Under the pieces are notes generated by a model. That model worked only from the letters and a program-made list of their open reading frames with translations. It had not been told where the DNA came from and ran no database searches. From JALZKA01 sp033856515 (lineage in GTDB: Bacteria; Actinomycetota; Thermoleophilia; Solirubrobacterales; 70-9), in assembly GCA_033856515.1 (NCBI GenBank), contig JAWVEY010000008.1, forward strand, positions 74,145 through 138,144: a DNA stretch of 64,000 nt, read 5' to 3'. Position 1 is the first letter of the stretch, and each line of letters begins with the position of its first letter. This document shows positions 51,748 through 61,053 of this stretch, one piece after another. The position numbers were made by a program, and so were the translations under genes.

Positions 51748-53217
51748 TCAGCGGTGCCCGACGTCCGTGTGGACGGCGTAGGCAAAGTCGAGGGGCGTCG
51801 ATCCGGCGGAGAGGTTCTTCACCTCGCCCTTCGGGGTGAAGACGAAGACCTCGTCCTCGAAGAGGTCGACCTTCAGCGACTCCAGGAACTCGGCGGGCTC
51901 CTGGTCGCCCTCCTCCTCCAGGAGCTGGCGCAGCCAGGTCATCTTTTCCCGCGCGGTGTCGGCGGGGTCCTTGGAGCCCTTGCGCCTGGTGCCGTTCGGG
52001 ACCTCCTTGTACAGAACGTGGCCGGCGATCCCGTACTCGGCGATCCGGTGCATGTCCGGAGTGCGGATCTGGATCTCGAGCGGCCGGCCTTCAGGCCCGA
52101 TCACGGTGGTGTGGAGCGCCTGGTAGAGGTTCATCTTCGGCGTTGCGATGAAGTCCTTGAAGCGCCCGGGGAGCGGCTTCCAGATCGAGTGGATGATCCC
52201 GATCGCGCCGTAGCAGTCCTTGACCGAGCCGACGAGCACCCGCATCGCCGTGAGGTCGTAGATCTCGTTGAACTCGCGACCCTTCTTGGTCATCTTCGCG
52301 TAGATGGAATAGAAGTGCTTGGCACGGCCTGAGATCTCCGAGGCGATGCCGACTTCGGCCAACTCGTGCGTCAGGAAGTCGCCCGCCGCATCCACGTACG
52401 CCTCGCGCTCGTTGCGCTGCTGGGCGACGAGCTTCTTGATCTCCTCGTACTTCCGCGGATGGAGGCGCTGGAAGGCCAGGTCCTCGAGCTCCCACTTGAT
52501 CGCGTGGATACCAAGACGGTGTGCGAGCGGCGCGTAAATCTCGAGCGTCTCGCGAGCCTTCTCGAGCTGCTTTTGCTTGGGCAGAGCCGAGAGCGTTCGC
52601 ATGTTGTGGAGGCGGTCGGCCAGCTTGATCAGGATGACCCGGACGTCAGTGGCCATCGCGACCATCATCTTGCGGTAGTTCTCAGCCTGGTTCTCGTCGC
52701 GGCTCTGGAAGGTGATCCCGGTGAGCTTCGTGACGCCATCGACGAGCCCGGCGATCGCGTCGCCGAAGAGCTCGCGCACCTCGTCCAGGCTCGCGGAAGT
52801 GTCCTCGACCGTGTCGTGGAGGAGGGCAGCACAGAGGGTCTCCGTGTCAAGGCGAAGGCCGGCGCAGATCTTCGCGACCTCGACCGGGTGCGTGATGAAG
52901 TCCTCGCCGGAGCGCCGGCGCTGATCGGCGTGCCGCTCACATGCAAACGCGAAGGCGTGCTCGACCGAGCGGCGCTCGAGCGCTTCGGTGTCCTCGTCCG
53001 AATGCTCCTCGACCACCGCGAAGAGATCGCCAAGGAGGGCGCGCTCTTCATCGGTCAGAGACTTCGTGTACTCGTCATCCGGCAGCGTCGCGCGGGCGCC
53101 GTTTCCATCGGCGCCGACCCGCGTGTGCCCCGCGGGTTCGGGCTCAGCGTTCTCTACGCCGCTGCCTCGAGCGGGCTCGAGCTCTGTTTCTCCGGTTGGC
53201 TCAGGTATCGGACGCAC
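51748..53217 (-). CDS. rel: Rel (p)ppGpp synthetase/hydrolase, N-terminal catalytic part ending at in-frame UGA
   Basis: A 489-aa product with the HD hydrolase domain (ITHPVEVAKICAG, LLHDTVEDT, LIKLADRLHNMRTL) and the synthetase domain (RAKHFYSIYAKM, EFNEIYDLTAMRVLV, YQALHTTVIGPEGRPLEIQIRT), then the start of TGS. It ends at DFAYAVHTDVGHR-stop; the UGA stands exactly where Rel proteins have an invariant cysteine (GHRC). All catalytic residues are upstream, so a truncated enzyme could still make or hydrolyse (p)ppGpp without C-terminal control. The start GTG 53217 lies inside the 3' end of recJ (64-bp overlap) and may be later. Confidence 0.9.
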   Translation of the reverse strand: MRPIPEPTGETELEPARGSGVENAEPEPAGHTRVGADGNGARATLPDDEYTKSLTDEERALLGDLFAVVEEHSDEDTEALERRSVEHAFAFACERHADQRRRSGEDFITHPVEVAKICAGLRLDTETLCAALLHDTVEDTSASLDEVRELFGDAIAGLVDGVTKLTGITFQSRDENQAENYRKMMVAMATDVRVILIKLADRLHNMRTLSALPKQKQLEKARETLEIYAPLAHRLGIHAIKWELEDLAFQRLHPRKYEEIKKLVAQQRNEREAYVDAAGDFLTHELAEVGIASEISGRAKHFYSIYAKMTKKGREFNEIYDLTAMRVLVGSVKDCYGAIGIIHSIWKPLPGRFKDFIATPKMNLYQALHTTVIGPEGRPLEIQIRTPDMHRIAEYGIAGHVLYKEVPNGTRRKGSKDPADTAREKMTWLRQLLEEEGDQEPAEFLESLKVDLFEDEVFVFTPKGEVKNLSAGSTPLDFAYAVHTDVGHR

Positions 53218-55748
53218 TCCTCATAGGCCTTTTCAATGAGGCGAAAGCTCATCGACGATGAGAGGTCGCCCCTGACCGAGGATACGCTCTCCACGCGGAT
53301 CGCAGGGCCGCTCGGGACGACCCGCACAACGCCGATCTCGGCGAGCACGCGAAGGGCGAGGCCGCATGTCTCAGGCGAGCGGCCTGCTCCCCCCGGACCG
53401 CACAGCGCGGTTCGAAGGGCTTCGGATTCGAGCGGATCGCCTGCGTCGTGGAGCGCGCGATAGACCTCGGCGAGCGCCTTGCGGTCCGGCAGCGACCCCG
53501 CGACGGCTCTCTGCGAGAGATCGTGGGTTGCGGCGAGTACGTGGAGATAGCCGTCGCCGCCGACCGCGAGTTCGGCAGGACGTGGGTGCGGAGCCGGGTC
53601 GGCGATGACCACGTGCTCGAAGCCGCTTGGCAGCTCGGGCAATAAGGAGAGGGCACTCCAGTCGGCGAGGACAACGTTCGCGTCCGCGTCTGCCGCGGCA
53701 AGAGAGCCACGCGCTGCTACGACCACCCCGCTCGTGCCCCCGTAACGGCCGGGATGCACTGCGCTCTCAACGATGCCACGACGCCAAAGCGCATCCGCAC
53801 ACAGGACAAGGACACGCTCGCCACTTGACGCAAGCTCCCCGACAACCGCGAGCCCCGAAGCGGCGCGCCGATCCACAACTTCGCGCCTTTCCGTGATCGA
53901 ACGTCCGTGAGTACGTCCTATAGGGGGTAGTGACGGACGCTCGCCCTCGGGCGTCGCGAAACTTCGCACCGGGCCGTCGAGCGCGGCGGCCAGGCGCTCC
54001 GTCCACTCGGCGTCGGTGGCGCGCCACGCATCGTTTGAGGGAGCCTCGGTCGGCTCGTAGAGGGTGCCGAGTACCGCCCGCGGCTCGGTCGCCCCGTTCC
54101 ATTCATTGAGCTCCAGGCGGACGCTGGCATCCACCGGCCCCTGCGCGGCGCGCTTTGCGAGTGTGCCGCCGACGCCAAAGGCAACGCCGCTGACCTGCCC
54201 GGGGCCGCCTCGAAGAGTGAACCGGGCATGGCGCTCCTCCTCGCCCATCGGCCGGACGTCATCCACGCGCGCGCCGGGCACTACGAACCGCACCTCGGGG
54301 TTGCCCATGCCGAACGGGCCGAGGCGCGCCATCTGCGTGGCGAGCTCATGGCCCAGCGCCTCCGTGCCGACGACGGCGTCGATCTCCTCAACTCGCGCGG
54401 CCGGTTCCGAGGGCAGGATCTGGGCACAGTGGGCGACGAGGCTCTCGCGGAACGCCTCCAGGTTCTCGGCTGCGATCTCCAGGCCGGCTGCCGCGCGATG
54501 CCCGCCGAAGCGCGCGAGGTTCTCGGAACAGGCGCGAAGCGCGCCGAGGAGGTCGAACCCGGGAACGCTGCGGCCCGAGCCCTTGCCGTGCCCGTCGGCG
54601 TCCAGGGCGATCAGGATCGCAGGGCGCAGGTGTCGCTCGGCCATCCGCGACGCGCAGATGCCGACGACGCCGGGATGCCAGCCCTCGCCCCAGAGGACGA
54701 TCGCGGCGCCGGGCTCGCGCTCGGCCTCGAGCTCCGCGAGGAGGCGGTTCGCGTCGGCAAGGACCTCGCGCTCGGTCTCGCGCCGGTCGTGGTTGGCGCG
54801 GTCCAGCTCGACGGCGATCTCGCCCGCCCGATCCGGATCGTCACCCAGGAAGAGTTCCACGGCGGCGTCCGCGCGGTAGAGGCGGCCGGCGGCATTGATC
54901 CGGGGCGAGAGGCGGAAGCCGATGTCCGTCTCGTTCACGCGCTCGGGCGCGACCTTTGAGACCTGCATGAGAGCGCGCAAGCCGACCCGCGGCGCGCGGC
55001 GCATCTGATCGAGTCCGCGACGCACGAGCGAGCGGTTCTCGCCGAGGAGCGGCACCATGTCGGCGACCGTGGCCAGGGCGACCAGGTCCAGATCGCGCTC
55101 CGCCCGCTCGACGCCCAGAAGGGCGGCGGCGACCTTGTGGGCGACGCCGGCCGCGCAGAGATCGGGGCACGGATAACCGGAGATGACCGGATGGACGATC
55201 GGGCAATCGGGAAGGTCGGCACCGGGCTGGTGGTGGTCGGTGACCACGACGTCCATGCCGAGCGATCTAGCGTGGGCGACCTCATCGACGGACGTGATCC
55301 CGCAGTCGACGGTGATCAGAAGGCCCGTGCCGCGCTCGGCAAGGCGGTCGACCGCGTCGAGGCTCAAGCCGTAGCCATCCTCGACCCTGCCCGGGATGAG
55401 CCAGTCGCATTTGGCTCCCGCCTCGCGAAGCGCGCGGACGAGGATCGTCGTCGAAGTGACCCCGTCGACGTCGTAATCGCCATGGACCGTGATCTGTTTC
55501 TCCACAGCTATCGCACCCCGGATCGCCGCGATCGCGGCTTCCATGCCGGCGAACTTGGACGGATCATGTCGCTCGTCGGCGGCGAGGAACTCGCGCGCGC
55601 CTTCCGCGGTGCAGTGTCCCCTGCGGACCAGGGCGACCGCGACGGGCCCTGGCACGTCGAGTTCACGCGCGATCTCGGCCGCTTGCGAGTACGAGTACGG
55701 GGAGAGGCGAAAGCTCTTTTGGCCCTGGGCCCAGCCGGAAGGGTTCAC
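53154..55748 (-). CDS. recJ: Single-stranded-DNA-specific exonuclease RecJ
   Basis: 5'-3' ssDNA exonuclease of recombination and repair. The 864-aa protein has the DHH catalytic domain with G-D-Y-D-V-D-G at 90-96, VDCGITS, the D172-H-H motif and DHHA1 (FGGHRAAAGLEI), then an OB fold. About 300 C-terminal residues (from about 560) form an extra domain without clear motif, ending in a helical segment. Such long RecJ forms occur in actinobacteria and Bacillus. It lies between secDF/small TM genes and rel. Confidence 0.93.
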   Translation of the reverse strand: MNPSGWAQGQKSFRLSPYSYSQAAEIARELDVPGPVAVALVRRGHCTAEGAREFLAADERHDPSKFAGMEAAIAAIRGAIAVEKQITVHGDYDVDGVTSTTILVRALREAGAKCDWLIPGRVEDGYGLSLDAVDRLAERGTGLLITVDCGITSVDEVAHARSLGMDVVVTDHHQPGADLPDCPIVHPVISGYPCPDLCAAGVAHKVAAALLGVERAERDLDLVALATVADMVPLLGENRSLVRRGLDQMRRAPRVGLRALMQVSKVAPERVNETDIGFRLSPRINAAGRLYRADAAVELFLGDDPDRAGEIAVELDRANHDRRETEREVLADANRLLAELEAEREPGAAIVLWGEGWHPGVVGICASRMAERHLRPAILIALDADGHGKGSGRSVPGFDLLGALRACSENLARFGGHRAAAGLEIAAENLEAFRESLVAHCAQILPSEPAARVEEIDAVVGTEALGHELATQMARLGPFGMGNPEVRFVVPGARVDDVRPMGEEERHARFTLRGGPGQVSGVAFGVGGTLAKRAAQGPVDASVRLELNEWNGATEPRAVLGTLYEPTEAPSNDAWRATDAEWTERLAAALDGPVRSFATPEGERPSLPPIGRTHGRSITERREVVDRRAASGLAVVGELASSGERVLVLCADALWRRGIVESAVHPGRYGGTSGVVVAARGSLAAADADANVVLADWSALSLLPELPSGFEHVVIADPAPHPRPAELAVGGDGYLHVLAATHDLSQRAVAGSLPDRKALAEVYRALHDAGDPLESEALRTALCGPGGAGRSPETCGLALRVLAEIGVVRVVPSGPAIRVESVSSVRGDLSSSMSFRLIEKAYEECVRYLSQPEKQSSSPLEAAA

Positions 55749-55797
55749 CGACTCAGGCTAGGCGCGGGAGGGGACGGAATCGCCCCCGTGCCTGGAG

Positions 55798-56094
55798 TCA
55801 GGCCCTGCGGCCGGTCGGAGCCTCGTACGGATCGAAATCAGGTTCGTGGCGAGTGCCGATCAGCCACATGATCCCCACGCCGATCAGCACGCCGGGCACC
55901 GCGTACAGAACGGTCGCGATGTCCGTCTCCCCCACGCTCTCGCCGATAGCGATCTGAGAGATCGCGCCCGTGATCATGGCGCCGGTCACCGCGCCCAGGA
56001 GCGCGCCGACGATGCCGCCCCAGAAGCGGTCGGGGAAGAACACGGTGAAGTGCCAGAGGCCGACGCCGACCGTGAACCAGACGAGAACTGCCAT
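55798..56094 (-). CDS. Small three-TM membrane protein
   Basis: A 98-aa protein with three hydrophobic helices (about 3-21, 27-50 and 60-80) rich in Gly/Ala/Ile and a polar C-terminus (TRHEPDFDPYEAPTGRRA). The ATG shares a base with the secDF stop (TAATG), so it is probably translated with secDF. It is not YajC, which has a single TM and a different motif. It may be an accessory protein of the translocase or an unrelated passenger. Confidence 0.75.
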   Translation of the reverse strand: MAVLVWFTVGVGLWHFTVFFPDRFWGGIVGALLGAVTGAMITGAISQIAIGESVGETDIATVLYAVPGVLIGVGIMWLIGTRHEPDFDPYEAPTGRRA

Positions 56095-59039
56095 TACCTG
56101 TTCCTCCCGTGCTTTCTGCGCTTCTGGCGCTGGCGGCGGCGTTCGCGATGCGCCGCCTCGCGGTGGGCGACCGCGGGATCGGCCGCCTCGCCCGATGCGC
56201 CCGAGCCGTCCGTCTCAGCAGCGCCGGGTGGGCCCGTGACCGCCTCGGACGGCTCGGTGCCGTCGCTCGGGAGCGGGCCTGTCTCGGGAGCACCCGTTGG
56301 CGGCCGCGCGTCCGGCGCGTCGGCCGGCACCTCGGTCGCGACCGGTGGTCCGCCTCCGATCAGCTTTTGCTCGGGCCCCTCGCCCAGCTCGCCGTGTCCC
56401 TCAATGCGCGCGACGGCGTTGTCTTCGGGGAAGACCGGCACGTAGCCCATCGTCTCCTCGATGTGGTGACGGCGGGCGCGATACGTGGGCTCGCGCTCCT
56501 TCCACGCGGTCAGGACGGGCGCGGCGATGAAGATCGACGAGTACGTACCTGAGGCGATTCCGACCATCATCGCGAAGGCGAAGCCGCGCAGCGTCTCGTC
56601 GCCGAAGATCAGGATCATGCCGACCAGGAAGACGGTCGAAAGGCCGGTGATGAGCGAACGCGTGAGGACCTCGGCCATCGAGCGGTTCACGATCTGGCTG
56701 AAAGCGGCGCGCGGCATGCGCGGCACGTTCTCGCGGATTCTGTCGAACACGATGATCGTGTCGTACATCGAGTAGCCCAAGATGGTGAGGAAGGCAGCCA
56801 CGGTCGCGCTCGTCACCTCCAGCCCCGTCAGCGCATAGATGCCCCCGGTAATGAGGATGTCGTGGAAGAGAGCGATGATGACCGGAACCGCGTACTTGGC
56901 CTCGAACCTGATCGCGACGTAGACGGCGATCACCAGCAAGGACATGATTAGAGCCTTGACCGCGTTCTCGGCGACCTGCTGGCCGAACGTGGGTCCGACG
57001 GATTCGTTCTGGAAGCCCTGGTCGCCGCCCTCGAGGCCGAAGGCGTCACTCAGCGCCCCTTGCACCTCCACCGCCTGGTCGGGTGGGATCTTGGCCTGCA
57101 TCTGGATGACGTTGGCGCCGAAGTCCTCGTTCTCGACCGACTGGATCTCGGCCTGATCGATCCCGTCGATCTTGGCGTCGTTCAGGACGGTCCGGACCTC
57201 TTCGGCGCTTGCGTCCTCGGCGAGTGCAGCAGTGATCCGCGTGCCCGACTCGAAATCGATGCCCAGGTTGAGCTGCTGGGTGGAGAAGGCGATCGCGCCG
57301 ACCATGAGGATGATCCCCGAGGCCGAGAAGAAGTATTTCGACATGCCGGTGAAGTCGAACTTCCACTCCCTCTGGTCCTCGCCGGCTCCGAGGAAGCGGG
57401 CGGAGCGCATCATGGGCGAGCGCCCCATGACCGCAAGGAACGCCTGCGTGAAGAGGACGGCAGTGAAGAGCGAGACGATCGTGCCGATACCCAGCGTGAA
57501 CGCGAAGCCCTTGACGCCCGCGCTTGCGAGCACGAACAGGATGAAGGCCGTCAGCAGGGTGATGACGTTCGCGTCCACAATCGTCGCGATTCCCTTGCGA
57601 TAGCCCTGAGCGATTGCGGACAGGGTCGAGCGCCCGAGGTGTAGCTCCTCCTTTATTCGCTCGAAGATGACGATGTTCGAGTCGGCTGCGACGCCGATCG
57701 TGAGGATCAAGCCCGCGATACCCGGCAGGGTGAGCGTGATCGGGATGATCTTGATCATCGCCAGATAGAAGAGGGCGTAGACGGCAAGTCCGAGGAGCGC
57801 GACGAAGCCGAGGAAGCGGTAATACGCGAGGAGGAAGAGCACGACCAGCCCGAGGCCGAAGAGGGCGGCCTTGATCGCTCCGTCGAGGGCGTCTTGCCCC
57901 AGCGTTGCCGAGACGGTTGACTGGTTGATCAGCGCGAGCTCGACCGGAAGGGCTCCGATGCGCAGGAACTCAGCGAGGTCCTGGGCCTCGGTGATCGTGA
58001 AGTTGCCCGAGATCTGAGCGCCTGTGTCGCCCGAGATGCCGGTGGGGTTCTCCTTGAAATTGATGATCGGGCGCGAGACGATCTCGCCGTCGAGGACGAC
58101 CGCGAACGAATCGGAGATGCTCGCCGCCTGCTCCGCCGTGATGGTCTGCCCTTGGACACCGGCGGCGGCGAGGCCGCGCTGGGCGATGCGCTCGGTCACC
58201 TCGGCGAACGCCTCCTGGCCCTTGTCGGTGAAGTCGAACGTGACGTTCGGGGCGTTCGAGACAGGGTCGAAGTTCTGCTCCGGGTTGCGGATGTCGTCGC
58301 CGGTCAGCTCGGGGCGGTCCTTGAGGAGGAACCAGCCGCGGATCCCCGTATCGGACTCGTTGGCATCGGTGGCGGGATCGTCCGGCGGGGCCTCCTCCTG
58401 AAGCACGACGTAGCCCTGCGGCACCTTTTCGACGACCGACCCCTCGGGCTGCTCGCCGTCGAACTTGAGGTAGAGATCCTGCTCGGCGGACGTCGGGCCG
58501 GCGAGGAGCTCGAGTGAGTTCTCGTCGAAGAGGTAGTACTGCCCGTCGTGAGTACAGAGGGGTTCACCGCCCTTCTCGAAGCACTCCGGCTTTTGGTCTT
58601 GAGATGCGATCACCGCGTCGTAAAGCCGGTTGAAGGGGCGTTCGATCGCGTCCGTGATGTCCGGGTTCGGCGGGATTACGTTCGGCTCGAAGTCATAGAA
58701 CGAGAGCTGAGAGGTCTGCCCAACCTGATCGATCGCGTCCTGCGCGTTCTGGACCTCCGGCAGGCTGACCGAGATCTGCTTCTCGCCGATGCGCGTAATC
58801 TCGGGCTCGGAGACACCGAGGGCGTCCACGCGCTCGCGGATGAGGTCGACGGACCGATCGACGTCTTCCACGTTGATGCTCGTGTTCGCGCCGGTTGCCC
58901 GAGCCTCGTAGACGAGCTCGGTGCCGCCCGCGAGGTCGATGCCCTGGCGCGTCGGCTTCGAGGTGACGGCGTATGCCGACGCGACGATTAGCACGAGGAC
59001 GAGGCCGAGGACGATGTAGCTGCGGCGACGCGAACCCAT
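56094..59039 (-). CDS. secDF: Fused protein-export subunits SecD-SecF
   Basis: A 981-aa membrane protein of the RND superfamily that drives late steps of Sec export with the proton gradient. The SecD half has an N-terminal TM helix, a large periplasmic P1 domain (with GIDLAGGTELVYEARA near the start and an Asp/Glu-rich insertion around 180-260) and six TMs containing LTLPGIAGLILTIGVAADSNIVIFERI. The SecF half begins after about residue 560 (FDFTGMSKYFFSAS, LNLGIDFESGTRI) and ends with a Pro/Glu-rich cytoplasmic tail. Most actinobacteria have separate secD and secF; the fusion resembles Bacillus SecDF. Confidence 0.95.
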   Translation of the reverse strand: MGSRRRSYIVLGLVLVLIVASAYAVTSKPTRQGIDLAGGTELVYEARATGANTSINVEDVDRSVDLIRERVDALGVSEPEITRIGEKQISVSLPEVQNAQDAIDQVGQTSQLSFYDFEPNVIPPNPDITDAIERPFNRLYDAVIASQDQKPECFEKGGEPLCTHDGQYYLFDENSLELLAGPTSAEQDLYLKFDGEQPEGSVVEKVPQGYVVLQEEAPPDDPATDANESDTGIRGWFLLKDRPELTGDDIRNPEQNFDPVSNAPNVTFDFTDKGQEAFAEVTERIAQRGLAAAGVQGQTITAEQAASISDSFAVVLDGEIVSRPIINFKENPTGISGDTGAQISGNFTITEAQDLAEFLRIGALPVELALINQSTVSATLGQDALDGAIKAALFGLGLVVLFLLAYYRFLGFVALLGLAVYALFYLAMIKIIPITLTLPGIAGLILTIGVAADSNIVIFERIKEELHLGRSTLSAIAQGYRKGIATIVDANVITLLTAFILFVLASAGVKGFAFTLGIGTIVSLFTAVLFTQAFLAVMGRSPMMRSARFLGAGEDQREWKFDFTGMSKYFFSASGIILMVGAIAFSTQQLNLGIDFESGTRITAALAEDASAEEVRTVLNDAKIDGIDQAEIQSVENEDFGANVIQMQAKIPPDQAVEVQGALSDAFGLEGGDQGFQNESVGPTFGQQVAENAVKALIMSLLVIAVYVAIRFEAKYAVPVIIALFHDILITGGIYALTGLEVTSATVAAFLTILGYSMYDTIIVFDRIRENVPRMPRAAFSQIVNRSMAEVLTRSLITGLSTVFLVGMILIFGDETLRGFAFAMMVGIASGTYSSIFIAAPVLTAWKEREPTYRARRHHIEETMGYVPVFPEDNAVARIEGHGELGEGPEQKLIGGGPPVATEVPADAPDARPPTGAPETGPLPSDGTEPSEAVTGPPGAAETDGSGASGEAADPAVAHREAAHRERRRQRQKRRKHGRNR

Positions 59040-59090
59040 CGTCAGCCGACCCCTGCAGGGCTAGTTGTGCCCGGACCCATGCGTAAGAAC

Positions 59091-59573
59091 CTACTCAGGG
59101 GTCAGGACCAGCAAGAGCCCGCCGTCGTCGTCATAGGCGGGGAAGACGTCGGCCACTGCCTCGGCGGGTAGATCTCCCTCGGCGTTCACCTGTACACGAC
59201 GCCCGAGAGAGCGCACGCCCCATTCGAGGGTCGTGCCGATCGGGTCACTCTCGCCGTTCTCGGTCGGAGGCGCCTCGGGTACGTCGTCGCCGCCCTTCCA
59301 CTCCAGTCCGAGCACGTCGCGAACGGGGCGTCCGATCACATCCTCGTCCTTCAGGCCGGTGAGCTCAAAGCCGCCGCGCCCGACATCGAGGACCTTGCCG
59401 TCCTTGTCGCACGTGAAGAAGGCGGCATCGGGCGCCGGGTAGTAGTCATCGAGAAGCTCGAAGATGAAACCCGCCCCACACTTCGCACAGCTCTTGGGCC
59501 GATCCGAGAAACCGGCGGTCCGCGAGTTGGAAAGCTCCCGATTTCCGCAGTTGGGGCAGATGAAGAACGGCAC
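59091..59573 (-). CDS. Zinc-ribbon plus PAS-like domain protein
   Basis: A 160-aa soluble protein starting at GTG 59573 (VPFFICPNCGNRELSNS). Two CxxC pairs (C6/C9 and C29/C32) form an N-terminal zinc ribbon. A PAS-like domain follows (AFFTCDKDGKVLDVGRGGFELTGLKDEDVIGRPVRDVLGL), a typical PAS start with the GRPV turn. The C-terminal part is beta-rich. No kinase, cyclase or DNA-binding domain is attached, so it may be a small sensor or adaptor. Neighbours do not suggest a signal. The longer upstream frame (to 59639) passes through a hairpin and is less likely. Confidence 0.72.
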   Translation of the reverse strand: MPFFICPNCGNRELSNSRTAGFSDRPKSCAKCGAGFIFELLDDYYPAPDAAFFTCDKDGKVLDVGRGGFELTGLKDEDVIGRPVRDVLGLEWKGGDDVPEAPPTENGESDPIGTTLEWGVRSLGRRVQVNAEGDLPAEAVADVFPAYDDDGGLLLVLTPE

Positions 59574-59615
59574 GCGGGAAGCGTAGCGAGAGAAGAGGGT
59601 CCGTCCGCCGCTCCC

Positions 59616-59636
59616 AATGCGCCTTAACGGCGCATT
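59616..59636. repeat. Inverted repeat AATGCGCC / GGCGCATT
   Basis: 8-bp perfect arms with a 5-nt loop, between the zinc-ribbon/PAS gene and the 87-aa gene. It lies just after the latter's stop, so it may be a Rho-dependent terminator or RNA-stability hairpin; no T-run. Confidence 0.5.
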
Positions 59637-59647
59637 CATCGAGGCGA

Positions 59648-59911
59648 CTAGCCACCTTCGACGAGCTCGGCTTCGAACCTGTCCACGTGTCCCCCGGCGG
59701 CCTCTACGATCTCGCGGACGTTCTCGATCGCCTCTTCCCCGGATGCGGCCGCGACATTGAAGAAAAACGGCTGGGCAACGCTAGGAAACGGTTGGCCCGG
59801 CGGCAGCGCCTCGCCCGACCAGCCACCGGACGGGAACTCGAGACTGATGCGGGCACGTGTAGCGCCATCGATCGTGCCTCGGCACGACACGCGGTAGACG
59901 GTCTCGCTCAT
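59648..59911 (-). CDS. Hypothetical 87-aa protein
   Basis: A small soluble protein beginning MSETVYRVSCRGTIDGATRARISLEF at the ATG at 59911 (GGGTGG 5 nt upstream). It contains the segment FFFNVAAASGEEAIENVREIVEAAGGHVDRFEAELV, which suggests a compact alpha/beta fold with one long helix. I do not recognise the family. It sits between ruvB and the PAS protein without clear linkage. Confidence 0.6.
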   Translation of the reverse strand: MSETVYRVSCRGTIDGATRARISLEFPSGGWSGEALPPGQPFPSVAQPFFFNVAAASGEEAIENVREIVEAAGGHVDRFEAELVEGG

Positions 59912-59952
59912 CCCAGCCACCCTATATAGGTGGAGGCGCCCAGTTCGCCCGC

Positions 59953-61053
59953 CTAGAACAGCGTCGCAGCGCCCTCGGGCACCGGCAGGCCCATGTGCTC
60001 GTAGCCGCGCTCGGTCAGGACCCGACCGCGGGGCGTGCGCTTGATAAGGCCCTGCTGGATCAGATAGGGCTCGTAGACGCCTTCGATCGTGTCGGGCTCC
60101 TCGTCGATCGCGTCGGCGAGGGTCGTGAGGCCGACGGGGCCGCCCGTGAACTTGACCGCGATCGTCTCGAGGATTGTGCGGTCGTGGCGGTCGAGCCCGG
60201 CCTCGTCGACGTCGAGGAGGCTCAGCGCTTCGGTCGCCATCTCCGCGGTGACGACGCCCGTTCCGCGCACTTCGGCGAAGTCGCGGACGCGGCGGAGCAG
60301 CCGGTTTGCGACGCGTGGCGTTCCGCGGGAGCGCGAGGCGATGGCGGTCTCGCCTCCGTCCTCGATCTCGACGTCCAGGATGCCGGCCGATCGGCGGACG
60401 ATCACGGCGAGGTCGTCCGCCTCGTAGTGCTCGAGCCGGAATGACACGCCGAAGCGGTCGTGAAGGGGCTTGGAGAGCAGTCCCGCGCGCGTAGTCGCGC
60501 CAACGAGCGTGAACGGCGGCAGGTCAAGCGTCACAGTCCGAGCGCCCGCACCCTGACCGAGGACGACGGGCAGGCGGCGGTCCTCCATCGCGGGATAGAG
60601 CGTCTCCTCGATGGCGGGGTTGAGGCGGTGGATCTCGTCGATGAAGAAGACGGCGCCTGGCTCCAGGGAGGTGAGGAAGGCGGCGACATCCGCCTTGCGC
60701 TCCAGTGCCGGGGCTGCGGTGTGGACGAGGCCGGCGCCAAGCTCGGCGGCGACGATGTGAGCGAGGGAGGTCTTGCCCAGGCCAGGCGGCCCTGACAGAA
60801 GGACGTGGTCGAGCGGCTCGCCGCGCCGCCGCGCCGCCTCGATGAAGACCTCGAGCTGGCTGGTCACCGCTTCCTGAGCGACGAAGTCGGCGAGGCGCGG
60901 GGGCCGAAGTGACCGGTCGAGCTCCTCGTCTCCCCCTTCGGCAAGGCGCGCCTCGGCCATCGGCTCCTCGGTCTCGATGCGGCGCACCCGCATCTCGGCA
61001 GCAGCCTCGATCGACGGGTCGGGGACGATGCCCGGGCTGCGCTCGGGGTCCAT
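59953..61053 (-). CDS. ruvB: Holliday junction branch-migration ATPase RuvB
   Basis: AAA+ motor of RuvAB. The 366-aa protein has Walker A G-P-P-G-L-G-K-T (about 88-95), Walker B F-F-I-D-E-I-H-R, sensor motif GATTRAGLL, the arginine finger region GTPRVANRLLRRVRD and the C-terminal winged helix (QGLIKRTPRGRVLT). The N-terminal 30 residues are an actinobacterial-length extension; a start at the internal ATG 60960 would give the core form. The start shares one base with the ruvA stop (TGATG). Confidence 0.97.
   Translation of the reverse strand: MDPERSPGIVPDPSIEAAAEMRVRRIETEEPMAEARLAEGGDEELDRSLRPPRLADFVAQEAVTSQLEVFIEAARRRGEPLDHVLLSGPPGLGKTSLAHIVAAELGAGLVHTAAPALERKADVAAFLTSLEPGAVFFIDEIHRLNPAIEETLYPAMEDRRLPVVLGQGAGARTVTLDLPPFTLVGATTRAGLLSKPLHDRFGVSFRLEHYEADDLAVIVRRSAGILDVEIEDGGETAIASRSRGTPRVANRLLRRVRDFAEVRGTGVVTAEMATEALSLLDVDEAGLDRHDRTILETIAVKFTGGPVGLTTLADAIDEEPDTIEGVYEPYLIQQGLIKRTPRGRVLTERGYEHMGLPVPEGAATLF

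Noticed and set aside
51748..51790. Selenocysteine at the Rel UGA
   Set aside because: The 40 nt after the UGA form no convincing SECIS hairpin, no sel genes are in view and Rel selenoproteins are not known to me. A point error or real nonsense change is simpler.
55798..56094. YajC
   Set aside because: YajC has one TM and a soluble tail; this protein has three TMs and no YajC motif.
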